Shown piece by piece: positions 1 through 5,071 of a stretch of DNA of 5,071 nucleotides. The stretch comes from Candidatus Izemoplasma sp. Lineage in GTDB: Bacteria; Bacillota_I; Bacilli_A; Izemoplasmatales; Izemoplasmataceae. Numbering within the stretch: position 1 is the stretch's first letter; each line of letters opens with the position of its first letter. The DNA is taken from assembly GCA_029939615.1 (NCBI GenBank), contig JAOZSP010000129.1:1-5071 (forward strand), given 5' to 3'. The notes under the pieces are model-generated. The model did not search any database. It was given only the letters and a program-made list of their open reading frames with translations, and had not been told where the DNA came from. A program made the position numbers and the translations under genes.

Positions 1-80
1 CAACTTCAAATGGTATCTTAACAGATCGTGAAGCTCGCAAACAAAAAGTTGGCGGGGAAATCTTGGCGTATGTTTGGTAG
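1..80 (+). CDS. rpsH: 30S ribosomal protein S8, C-terminal end (partial)
   Basis: Only the last 25 codons and the TAG stop (78-80) are inside the window; the first complete codon begins at base 3. The tail reads TSNGILTDREARKQKVGGEI and ends in LAYVW. This is the C-terminal signature of S8, where a Ser/Thr pair is followed by G-I-L, TDRE and Ala-Arg, and the Tyr-Val-Trp ending is typical of Bacilli. S8 is a primary 16S rRNA-binding protein of the central domain of the 30S subunit, and this conserved C-terminal part carries much of the RNA-binding surface. In Escherichia coli S8 also represses the spc operon by binding its mRNA; the part where that site would lie is not in the window. rplF follows after 17 bases, as expected for the operon. 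The identification is secure despite the short piece. Confidence 0.95.
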   Translation, partial: TSNGILTDREARKQKVGGEILAYVW

Positions 81-97
81 AAAGGTAAGGTAAAAAT

Positions 98-634
98 ATG
101 AGTCGTATTGGTAAAAAACCTATTAACTTACCTACAGGTGTTGAAGTAACTATTGAAAACAATCTTGTTACTGTTAAAGGACCTAAAGGAACATTAAAAA
201 GTCAATTCGTTAATGAATTAGCGATTACTTTAGAAGATAATACTCTTACAATAGTAAGACCAAATGACACTAAATTTAATCGTGCAATCCACGGAACTAC
301 AAGAGCTTTATTAAACAATATGGTTATTGGAGTAACTGAAGGATTTAAAAAAGAATTAAAAATGATTGGGGTAGGGTACCGCGCACTATTAAAAGGAACT
401 GAATTAGTTTTAAGTGCTGGATATTCACATCCTGTTGAAATGGAAATACCTGAAGGACTAACTCTTGAAGTTATCAAAAATACTACAATTATTATTGCTG
501 GTATTGATAAACAATTAGTTGGTGAGTTTTCAGCAAATATTAGAAGAGTTCGCCCACCAGAACCTTATCTAGGAAAAGGTATTAGATACGTAGATGAATA
601 TGTACGTAGAAAAGAAGGAAAAACTGCTAAGTAG
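98..634 (+). CDS. rplF: 50S ribosomal protein L6
   Basis: The product has 178 residues, the usual L6 length. L6 binds 23S rRNA near the sarcin-ricin loop and the L7/L12 stalk base, by the factor-binding site of the 50S subunit. It starts MSRIGKKPI and has the two repeated L6 folds. The first holds VKGPKG (about 26-31) and the HGTTR motif (65-69). The second holds GVGYRA (91-96), GYSHPVE (108-114) and the C-terminal signature PEPYLGKGIRY (154-164), ending in a basic RRKEGK tail. Leu158 replaces the Lys usual in PEPYKGKG. The ATG at 98 is preceded by AAAGGTAAGG (81-90), about 7 bases away. The gene ends in TAG (632-634) followed directly by a second in-frame TAG (635-637). It lies between rpsH and rplR with short gaps, in canonical spc order. 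Confidence 0.98.
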   Translation: MSRIGKKPINLPTGVEVTIENNLVTVKGPKGTLKSQFVNELAITLEDNTLTIVRPNDTKFNRAIHGTTRALLNNMVIGVTEGFKKELKMIGVGYRALLKGTELVLSAGYSHPVEMEIPEGLTLEVIKNTTIIIAGIDKQLVGEFSANIRRVRPPEPYLGKGIRYVDEYVRRKEGKTAK

Positions 635-653
635 TAGTTAGGAGTGACTTAAA

Positions 654-1013
654 ATGGCAAATAAATCAAGAAATAGTATGCGTTTAAAAAGACATCTAAG
701 AATTAGAAAGAATCTAGTAGGAACTGCTACTAAACCTCGTCTAAGTGTATTCAAAAGTTCAAAACATATGTATGCACAAATTATTGACGATGTTAACGGA
801 GTAACTCTAGTTAGCGCATCAACTATCGAAAAAGATAGCAAACTTACAAACGGTGGAAACATAGAAGCAGCTAAACACGTAGGTGGATTAGTTGCAAAAA
901 GAGCATTAGAACAAAAAATTAATAATGTTGTATTCGACAGAAGTGGTTACCTTTACCACGGTAGAGTAAAAACATTAGCTGAATCTGCACGCGCTGCAGG
1001 ATTAGAATTCTAA
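654..1013 (+). CDS. rplR: 50S ribosomal protein L18
   Basis: The product has 119 residues, normal for bacterial L18. L18 binds 5S rRNA together with L5 and L25-type proteins and helps dock it onto the central protuberance of the 50S subunit. The N-terminal 25 residues are strongly basic and probably disordered off the ribosome. The core has KPRLSVFKSSKHMYAQIIDD (27-46), and the C-terminal part has FDRSGYLYHGRV (94-105) and LAESARAAGLEF (108-119), all hallmark L18 motifs. The ATG at 654 is served by TTAGGAGTGA (638-647), with GGAGTGA ending 6 bases before the start. The stop TAA (1011-1013) touches the Shine-Dalgarno site of rpsE. Nothing is unusual in composition or length. Confidence 0.98.
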   Translation: MANKSRNSMRLKRHLRIRKNLVGTATKPRLSVFKSSKHMYAQIIDDVNGVTLVSASTIEKDSKLTNGGNIEAAKHVGGLVAKRALEQKINNVVFDRSGYLYHGRVKTLAESARAAGLEF

Positions 1014-1020
1014 AAGGAGG
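1013..1020 (+). promoter_or_regulatory. Ribosome binding site that decides the rpsE start
   Basis: AAAGGAGG is a near-perfect match to the 16S rRNA 3' end. It lies one base before the ATG at 1022 but 7 bases before the ATG at 1028. Only the second is a workable distance, so translation of rpsE should begin at 1028. The first A of the site is also the last base of the rplR stop codon, which suggests that ribosomes ending rplR can reinitiate on rpsE. Confidence 0.85.
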
Positions 1021-1027
1021 AATGCTC

Positions 1028-1558
1028 ATGCAAAAAGATAATAAAAGAAAACCAAGAAGACCTCGTCGTAAAAGAGAACCAAAATTATACGAAGAGAGAG
1101 TAGTTAATATAAACCGTGTTACTAAAGTAGTTAAAGGGGGACGTCGTTTCCGTTTTAGTGCATTAGTAGTTATTGGTGACAAAAAAGGTAAAGTCGGATT
1201 CGGTACAGGAAAAGCTCAAGAAGTACCAGACGCAATTAAAAAAGCTATAGAAGACGCAAAACGTAATTTAGTAGTAATCCCAATGTACGGAAAAACAATT
1301 CCACATGAAGTAACTGGAAAATTTGGAGCTGGTGTAGTATTCCTTAAACCGGCTGTAGGTGGTACAGGAGTAATCGCTGGTGGACCTGTTCGTGCTGTAG
1401 TTGAGTTAGCTGGTATTGAAGATATTTTAAGTAAATCTTTAGGATCACAAACACCAATCAATATCGTACGTGCAACATTTGAAGGACTAACAAGTCTAAG
1501 AACTGCTGATCAAGTAGCTAAGACGCGTGGATTAACTGTAGAGGAGATTTTACACTAA
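1028..1558 (+). CDS. rpsE: 30S ribosomal protein S5
   Basis: From the ATG at 1028 the product has 176 residues. S5 sits at the mRNA entry side and the back of the 30S subunit, contacts S4 and S8, and contributes to translational fidelity; a loop in its N-terminal domain is where spectinomycin-resistance changes map. The double-stranded-RNA-binding-like N-terminal domain carries the S5 signature at 37-73 (GGRRFRFSALVVIGD, then GKVGFGTGKAQEV). The IPHEV segment is at 91-95 and the C-terminal domain has GTGVIAGGPVRAVVELAG (112-129) and SLGSQTPIN (137-145). The spectinomycin loop reads VTKVVKGGRR, with no obvious resistance change. The first 20 residues are unusually basic (KRKPRRPRRKR at 6-16), about ten residues longer than the B. 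subtilis N-terminus as I remember it. An ATG at 1022 would add only Met-Leu and is too close to the Shine-Dalgarno site. The stop overlaps the rpmD start by one base. Confidence 0.97.
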   Translation: MQKDNKRKPRRPRRKREPKLYEERVVNINRVTKVVKGGRRFRFSALVVIGDKKGKVGFGTGKAQEVPDAIKKAIEDAKRNLVVIPMYGKTIPHEVTGKFGAGVVFLKPAVGGTGVIAGGPVRAVVELAGIEDILSKSLGSQTPINIVRATFEGLTSLRTADQVAKTRGLTVEEILH

Positions 1559-1737
1559 TGGCACAAATACAAATAAAACTTGTTAGAAGTACAATTGGAT
1601 CACTACCAAAACAAAGAAGTACAGCAAAAGCTTTAGGATTAACTAAATTACAAAGAACAGTAGTAAAAAATGATACACCTACTATAAGAGGAATGATAGA
1701 TGTTATTGCTCACTTAGTAGAGGTAAAAGAAGTTTAG
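1558..1737 (+). CDS. rpmD: 50S ribosomal protein L30
   Basis: This 59-residue frame matches L30, a small 23S rRNA-binding protein of the large subunit that is present in many but not all bacteria. It starts MAQIQIKLVRSTIG (1-14). The family core follows, with LPKQRSTAKALGLTKL (16-31) and a central VVKNDTPTIRGMI (35-47), then a short C-terminal helix and strand ending VEVKEV. The length is what is normal for bacterial L30. The ATG overlaps the rpsE stop as TAATG (1556-1560), so the gene probably depends on translation of rpsE. A GAGGAG Shine-Dalgarno element (1541-1546) lies inside the rpsE coding sequence, 11 bases upstream, slightly far but workable. The TAG stop (1735-1737) is embedded in the rplO ribosome binding site. 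Confidence 0.96.
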   Translation: MAQIQIKLVRSTIGSLPKQRSTAKALGLTKLQRTVVKNDTPTIRGMIDVIAHLVEVKEV

Positions 1738-1742
1738 GAGGT
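1736..1742 (+). promoter_or_regulatory. rplO ribosome binding site overlapping the rpmD stop
   Basis: AGGAGGT is a consensus Shine-Dalgarno site 5 bases before the rplO ATG at 1748. Its first two bases are the last two of the rpmD TAG stop. A ribosome ending rpmD therefore stands over this site, a layout that favours coupled translation of L30 and L15. Confidence 0.8.
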
Positions 1743-1747
1743 ACCAC

Positions 1748-2188
1748 ATGAATTTATCTAACTTAAAACCTACTCCGGGTTCTACACATTCTAAAAAAAG
1801 ACTGGGTAGAGGAATCGGAAGCGGAACTGGTAAAACAGCTGGATCAGGACACAAAGGTCAAAATTCACGTTCTGGACGTGGAACTCGCCCTGGATTTGAA
1901 GGTGGACAAACTCCTTGGTTCAAACGTATTCCTAAAAGAGGGTTTACTAACCGTTTTAGAAAAGAATACGCAACAGTTAACATTAACGAACTTAACAAAT
2001 ATAAAGATGGAACTGTAGTTAATAAAGCATTATTAATGAAAGATCGTTTAATAAGAAAAGAATTAAGTGGATTAAAAATCTTAGGTAATGGTGAAATTAA
2101 CGTTAAATTAACAGTTCAAGCTGACAAATTTACAAAAACTGCTACTGAAAAAATTCAAGCAGCAGGTGGAAGCGTTGAGGTGATTTAG
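1748..2188 (+). CDS. rplO: 50S ribosomal protein L15
   Basis: The product has 146 residues, the usual bacterial L15 length. L15 joins the 50S subunit during assembly, and its long N-terminal extension threads into 23S rRNA. That extension is visible as a Gly/Lys/Arg/Ser-rich, low-complexity region with RLGRGIGSGTGKTAGSGHKG (18-37) and SGRGTRPGFEGGQTP (42-56), followed by FKRIPKRGFTN (58-68). The globular C-terminal domain carries the L15 signature at about 110-141, with KILGNGEINVKL, then ADKFTKTA and AAGG. The start at 1748 is fixed by a consensus ribosome binding site. The last codons (GSVEVI) are read through a GAGGTGA element that serves as the secY ribosome binding site, and only one base separates this stop from the secY ATG. 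Confidence 0.98.
   Translation: MNLSNLKPTPGSTHSKKRLGRGIGSGTGKTAGSGHKGQNSRSGRGTRPGFEGGQTPWFKRIPKRGFTNRFRKEYATVNINELNKYKDGTVVNKALLMKDRLIRKELSGLKILGNGEINVKLTVQADKFTKTATEKIQAAGGSVEVI
2177..2183 (+). promoter_or_regulatory. secY ribosome binding site inside the rplO 3' end
   Basis: GAGGTGA lies entirely within the last codons of rplO and ends 6 bases before the secY ATG at 2190. The rplO stop (2186-2188) falls between the site and the start, so terminating L15 ribosomes are placed to initiate SecY synthesis. Confidence 0.75.
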
Positions 2189-2189
2189 T

Positions 2190-3512
2190 ATGGAGCATAT
2201 AGTTGCAGTATTCAAAAATAAAGATGTAATGAAAAAAATATTATTTACATTTCTTGCTTTCCTAATTTTCAAAGCAGCAACTTATATTCATATACCACTT
2301 ATTAACCCAGCAGTAATTACACAATTCTTTGATACTAACGACTCTGGGATAATGGGAATTGCCGATGCTTTAACAGGGAACGCCCTTAAAAACTATTCAA
2401 TTATAGCATTAGGGATCGGGCCTTACATAACTGCTTCAATTGTTATTCAATTATTACAAATGGACATCGTTCCATTGTTAAAAGAATGGCAAGAAGAAGG
2501 AGAAACAGGTAAACAAAAGATTAATCAATTAACACGATATATGGCTATTGGACTTGCTTTCGTACAAGCTTTAGCAATGACATTTGCCTTTAACCAATCA
2601 GGAGATGGAATTTTTGACTTATTAGGATTCGATCCAACATTCGTAACTTATACTTACTTAGCAATCGTAATGACTGCTGGTACAGCATTCTTACTATGGC
2701 TTAGTGATCAAATTACTTTAAAAGGTATCGGAAATGGTACATCAATGATTATCGTTGCTGGTATTATCTCAGGATTCCCTGGAATGATATCAAGTTTAGT
2801 TGGTAAATACTTTAGAGGTACTGAAGGTGACATCGTAGGATTTAACACATATAGTATATTCGCTTTAGTAATGGTAATTTACTTCGCTGTAATATTCTTT
2901 GTTACAGTAATGCAATCATCATTCAGAAAAGTACCTATTCAATATTCAAATAGACCAGCAGGATCAAAATTCCAAGGTAAAAGTGATTCACATATACCTA
3001 TCAAAATTAACTCTGCAGGTGTAATCCCAGTAATCTTCGCAGTAACAATTCTATCTATCCCAACTACTATCTTAAACTTCATACCTGGTATGAGTGCTAG
3101 TACATTTGGTACATGGATGCAAGAAATGTTTACATATCAAAGACCTCTAGGATATGCAGTATATGTAATATTGATTTTTGTATTCGCGTTCTTCTATAGT
3201 TTTGTGCAAATCAATCCTGAGAAAATCGCAAAAAATTTACAACAACAAAACGCTTATGTTCCTGGTGTAAGACCAGGAGTAGAAACAGAAAACTTTATTT
3301 CTAAAATATTATTTAGAATAACAATTATTGGAGCAACTTACTTAGTATTAATAGCTTCATTACCAATTTTTGCCAGCATGATTTTTGGGTTACCGGCTTA
3401 TGTTCAAATAGGTGGTACAAGTTTATTAATCGTAGTTGGGGTTGCTATCGAAACTACCAAACAAATTAAAACACAAACTCAAGAACAAAACTACTCAGGA
3501 TTCATTAAGTAG
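2190..3512 (+). CDS. secY: Preprotein translocase subunit SecY
   Basis: The product has 440 residues and forms the protein-conducting channel of the Sec translocon in the cytoplasmic membrane, with SecE and SecG, driven by SecA or by ribosomes. Ten hydrophobic segments can be placed at roughly 17-35, 68-90, 114-134, 151-171, 183-205, 219-241, 273-297, 320-340, 371-393 and 404-424. The plug region lies near 53-66, just before SecY signature 1, GIGPYITASIVIQLL (75-89). Signature 2 is around 172-188 (SDQITLKGIGNGTSMII). The cytosolic loop after segment 6 has RKVPIQYSNR (246-255). The loop between segments 8 and 9 has VPGVRPG (357-363), whose Arg361 matches the SecA-critical arginine of E. coli SecY. 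The C-terminus ends in the common Bacilli GFIK. It is a canonical SecY in its usual place after rplO; an accessory SecY2 is unlikely from the context and full motifs. Confidence 0.98.
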   Translation: MEHIVAVFKNKDVMKKILFTFLAFLIFKAATYIHIPLINPAVITQFFDTNDSGIMGIADALTGNALKNYSIIALGIGPYITASIVIQLLQMDIVPLLKEWQEEGETGKQKINQLTRYMAIGLAFVQALAMTFAFNQSGDGIFDLLGFDPTFVTYTYLAIVMTAGTAFLLWLSDQITLKGIGNGTSMIIVAGIISGFPGMISSLVGKYFRGTEGDIVGFNTYSIFALVMVIYFAVIFFVTVMQSSFRKVPIQYSNRPAGSKFQGKSDSHIPIKINSAGVIPVIFAVTILSIPTTILNFIPGMSASTFGTWMQEMFTYQRPLGYAVYVILIFVFAFFYSFVQINPEKIAKNLQQQNAYVPGVRPGVETENFISKILFRITIIGATYLVLIASLPIFASMIFGLPAYVQIGGTSLLIVVGVAIETTKQIKTQTQEQNYSGFIK

Positions 3513-3513
3513 G
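3507..3513 (+). promoter_or_regulatory. Imperfect adk ribosome binding site that decides a TTG start
   Basis: AAGTAGG differs from AAGGAGG at one position and ends 6 bases before the TTG at 3520. It contains the secY TAG stop (3510-3512). No ATG or GTG in the adk frame lies at a suitable distance, and the TTG gives exactly the N-terminus expected for Adk, so this pairing sets the start. Confidence 0.7.
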
Positions 3514-3519
3514 CATCAC

Positions 3520-4167
3520 TTGAAAATACTTGTAATGGGTCCTCCGGGAGCCGGTAAAGGTAGCCAATCATCAAAAATTGTAGAAAAATATAAAATGCCA
3601 AGTATCTCAACAGGACAAATGTTTAGAGATGCTTTCAACGCTAATGAGTCTATTGGAATCGAAGCGATGAAATTTATTAAAGAGGGAGACTTAGTTAGTG
3701 ATGACATAACAAATGAAATTGTTCGACTAAGACTTACTAAAAAAGATGCGGAAACTAACTTTTTACTTGATGGATACCCTCGTACAGTAACACAAGCAGT
3801 TGCACTAGATGATTTACTAGAAGAAATGGACACAAAACTAGATGCAGTTATCAACATTTTATCAAGTCATGATGTTCTATTTGAACGTATGGAACAACGC
3901 CGAGTATGTAAAGTATGTGGCGCATCATATCACTTAAGATTCAAAAAACCCGTAGTAGACAAAGTTTGTGACAAATGTAGTGGCGAGCTTTATCAAAGAC
4001 AAGATGACACACATGAATCAGTGAAGAGACGCCTAGAAATTTACGAAACAAAAACAAAACCACTATTAGACTACTATAGTAAGCAAGGAATCCTTTATAA
4101 CGTTAACGGTATGCAGTCATTTGACGCAGTATACGAAGACATTATATTGGTTTTGGATGAAATCTAA
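3520..4167 (+). CDS. adk: Adenylate kinase (zinc-type LID)
   Basis: The cytosolic enzyme interconverts ATP + AMP and 2 ADP. From the TTG at 3520 it has 215 residues (MKILVMGPPGAGKGS...), the family's usual length. It has the P-loop GPPGAGKGS (7-15), the AMP-site stretch STGQMFR (30-36, with Thr31 and Arg36), and FLLDGYPRT (81-89, with Asp84 and Arg88). The LID carries Cys130, Cys133, Cys150 and Cys153, a four-cysteine structural zinc site as in Geobacillus Adk. YQRQDD (158-163) and Arg171 follow. Two motif residues are unusual: Ser15 where Thr is common, and Gln33 where Asp is usual in STGDMxR. The in-frame extension back to a TTG at 3436 overlaps secY and resembles no Adk N-terminus. An ATG at 3535 would remove the first beta strand. 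The gene follows secY by 7 bases and overlaps map by one base. Confidence 0.96.
   Translation: MKILVMGPPGAGKGSQSSKIVEKYKMPSISTGQMFRDAFNANESIGIEAMKFIKEGDLVSDDITNEIVRLRLTKKDAETNFLLDGYPRTVTQAVALDDLLEEMDTKLDAVINILSSHDVLFERMEQRRVCKVCGASYHLRFKKPVVDKVCDKCSGELYQRQDDTHESVKRRLEIYETKTKPLLDYYSKQGILYNVNGMQSFDAVYEDIILVLDEI
4121..4148 (+). promoter_or_regulatory. Candidate internal sigma-A promoter ahead of map
   Basis: TTGACG (4121-4126) and TATATT (4143-4148) each match the sigma-A consensus at five of six positions and are 16 bases apart. Transcription would begin near 4155, just at the weak GGATGA ribosome binding site of map. There is no extended -10 TG. The site lies inside adk coding sequence, and chance matches are common in A/T-rich DNA, so this is only a candidate. 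Confidence 0.22.
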
Positions 4168-4916
4168 TGATTACTATAAAATCGAACCGTGAAATTGATT
4201 TGATGAGACAAGCAGGGCGAATCGTAGCCCTTGCTCATCAAGAAGTAAAAAAACATCTTTACCAAGGCGTAACAACGTTAGAACTAGACCAAATTGTTGA
4301 AAAAGTAATAAGAGATAATAATGCTATACCATCATTCAAAGGTTATGGTGGATTCCCAGGGAGTGCATGTACTTCAGTTAATGAACAAGTAGTTCATGGT
4401 ATTCCAAGCAAAAAAGTGAAACTTAAAAATGGTGATCTTATCAGTATTGATATAGGAGCTATTTACAAAGGATATCACGGAGATAGTGCTTGGACATACG
4501 CAGTTGGAGAAGTTACTCCAGAAGTTACTAGACTTATGGAAGTAACAAAAGCATCACTTTTTGAAGGTTTAAAATACGCTAAAGCAGGAAATCGTTTATC
4601 TGATATTTCCCACGCTATTCAAACATATGCAGAAAGCTATGGCTATAGTGTTGTTAGAGAATTTGTGGGACACGGAGTTGGAAAACAACTACATGAAGAC
4701 CCACAAATCCCTAACTACGGATTACCGGGTAGAGGACCTCGGCTTAAAAAAGGTATGACATTTGCGATTGAACCTATGATCAACATGGGGCGCAAAGAAG
4801 TTAAAGTATTAAAAGACAATTGGACTGCAGTTACAATCGATAAATTACCAAGTGCTCATTACGAACACTCTATCGTAATTACCGAAGATGATCCAATCAT
4901 CTTAACGACAGTTTAA
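4167..4916 (+). CDS. map: Methionine aminopeptidase, type I
   Basis: The product has 249 residues and removes the initiator Met from nascent proteins whose second residue is small, after deformylation. It has the single-domain pita-bread fold of short type I enzymes. All five metal ligands can be placed: Asp95 (in ISIDIGA), Asp106 (in HGDSAWTY), His169 (in FVGHGVG), Glu202 (in AIEPM) and Glu233 (in HYEHS). The substrate-pocket histidines His77 (in VVHGIP) and His176 (in QLHEDP) are also there. Every position is offset by exactly two from the E. coli enzyme, so the protein appears intact. There is no N-terminal zinc-finger or SH3-binding extension. The ATG overlaps the adk stop as TAATG (4165-4169), with a weak GGATGA site (4155-4160) inside adk, which suggests coupling. 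The next gene is infA, 13 bases on. Confidence 0.98.
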   Translation: MITIKSNREIDLMRQAGRIVALAHQEVKKHLYQGVTTLELDQIVEKVIRDNNAIPSFKGYGGFPGSACTSVNEQVVHGIPSKKVKLKNGDLISIDIGAIYKGYHGDSAWTYAVGEVTPEVTRLMEVTKASLFEGLKYAKAGNRLSDISHAIQTYAESYGYSVVREFVGHGVGKQLHEDPQIPNYGLPGRGPRLKKGMTFAIEPMINMGRKEVKVLKDNWTAVTIDKLPSAHYEHSIVITEDDPIILTTV

Positions 4917-4922
4917 AGGAGG
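4915..4922 (+). promoter_or_regulatory. infA ribosome binding site overlapping the map stop
   Basis: AAAGGAGG is a strong Shine-Dalgarno site 7 bases before the infA ATG at 4930. Its first two bases are the last two of the map TAA stop, the same stop-within-site layout seen ahead of rpsE and rplO. Strong initiation fits an abundant initiation factor. Confidence 0.8.
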
Positions 4923-4929
4923 AACCCAC

Positions 4930-5071
4930 ATGGCAAAAGAAGAAAAATTAGAACTACAAGGCAAAGTTATCGAATCATTACCAAATACACAATTTTTAGT
5001 AGAACTAGCAAATGGGCATCGTGTGTTAGCTCACGTTTCTGGTAAAATCCGTATGTATTACATTCGCATTC
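4930..5071 (+). CDS. infA: Translation initiation factor IF-1, N-terminal part (partial)
   Basis: The frame runs off the window after 47 complete codons; full IF-1 is about 72 residues. IF-1 binds the A site of the 30S subunit and assists IF-2 and IF-3 in forming the initiation complex. It starts MAKEEKLELQGKVIESLPNT (1-20). The OB-fold core follows, with FLVELANGHRVLAHVSGKIR (22-41) and MYYIRI (42-47), where NGH, AHVSGK(I/L)R and YIRI are family hallmarks. The start is fixed by the strong ribosome binding site and by the family's MAK N-terminus. In Bacilli infA usually leads into rpmJ, rpsM, rpsK, rpoA and rplQ, which would lie beyond the window. Confidence 0.96.
   Translation, partial: MAKEEKLELQGKVIESLPNTQFLVELANGHRVLAHVSGKIRMYYIRI

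Noticed and set aside
202..477. Minus-strand open frames opposite rplF, rplR, rplR/rpsE, rpsE and adk (for example 202-477, 638-862, 919-1182, 1216-1461, 3516-3857)
   Set aside because: Each lies wholly or mainly opposite a confidently identified ribosomal or adk gene, none shows a recognisable protein motif, and their residues follow from the sense codons. They are shadow frames.
784..811. TTGACG with a TCTAGT 16 bases downstream, inside rplR
   Set aside because: The -10 match is only four of six, it lies deep in a ribosomal gene with no nearby start, and such matches are expected by chance.
3436..3519. 28-residue N-terminal extension of the adk frame from a TTG at 3436, overlapping the 3' end of secY
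   Set aside because: The extra residues are the shifted reading of the secY tail, match no adenylate kinase N-terminus and would put the P-loop about 28 residues too far in. A ribosome binding site supports the TTG at 3520.
3490..3520. Search for an intrinsic terminator or attenuator between secY and adk and at the other junctions
   Set aside because: The gaps are 19 bases or less, and no GC-rich hairpin followed by a T run was seen at any junction.
4820..4846. TTGGAC and TAAATT near the end of map as an infA promoter
   Set aside because: Both boxes are weak and only 15 bases apart, with no extended -10. Cotranscription from upstream is the simpler explanation.
1..5071. Search for an undescribed system, mobile element, CRISPR array, RNA gene or horizontally acquired insert
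   Set aside because: Every base lies in, or within 19 bases of, a core spc-operon gene. Composition is even by eye, no repeats or inverted ends were seen, and all proteins belong to well-known families.

Overview
This window is an uninterrupted stretch of a bacterial spc-type ribosomal protein operon. The organism is a low-G+C Gram-positive (Bacillota, most likely class Bacilli). This rests on the A/T-rich sequence and codon use (roughly one third G+C by eye), strong AAAGGAGG-type Shine-Dalgarno sites, a zinc-type adenylate kinase with four cysteines, TGG for Trp with no in-frame TGA (ordinary bacterial code), and Bacillus/Streptococcus-like protein sequences. A Gemella-like or related Bacilli genome is my loose guess; the genus cannot be fixed from the sequence alone.

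Layout, all on the + strand: the 3' end of rpsH (S8, 1-80), rplF (L6, 98-634), rplR (L18, 654-1013), rpsE (S5, 1028-1558), rpmD (L30, 1558-1737), rplO (L15, 1748-2188), secY (2190-3512), adk (3520-4167, TTG start), map (4167-4916) and the 5' part of infA (IF-1, 4930-5071, cut by the window edge). The longest intergenic gap is 19 bases and two gene pairs overlap by one base. There is therefore no room for terminators or extra genes, and no RNA gene, mobile element, CRISPR array or repeat was seen. The order rpsH-rplF-rplR-rpsE-rpmD-rplO-secY-adk-map-infA is that of Bacillus subtilis, except that map is followed directly by infA without the small KOW-domain gene (ybzG) that I recall between them there.

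Functionally the unit couples ribosome assembly (S8, S5, L6, L18, L30, L15), membrane insertion and secretion of new proteins (SecY), nucleotide balance (Adk), removal of the initiator methionine (Map) and translation initiation (IF-1). Tight spacing, with several stop codons sitting inside the next gene's Shine-Dalgarno site, points to one polycistronic message with translational coupling.

Two starts differ from the longest open frames. rpsE most likely starts at 1028 rather than 1022, and adk at a TTG at 3520 rather than in a 28-residue extension reaching back into secY. I found no sign of an undescribed system here. The items worth a second look are small: the weak adk start, two substitutions in Adk motifs (Ser15, Gln33), a Lys-to-Leu change in the L6 signature, the basic N-terminus of S5, and a candidate internal promoter ahead of map.
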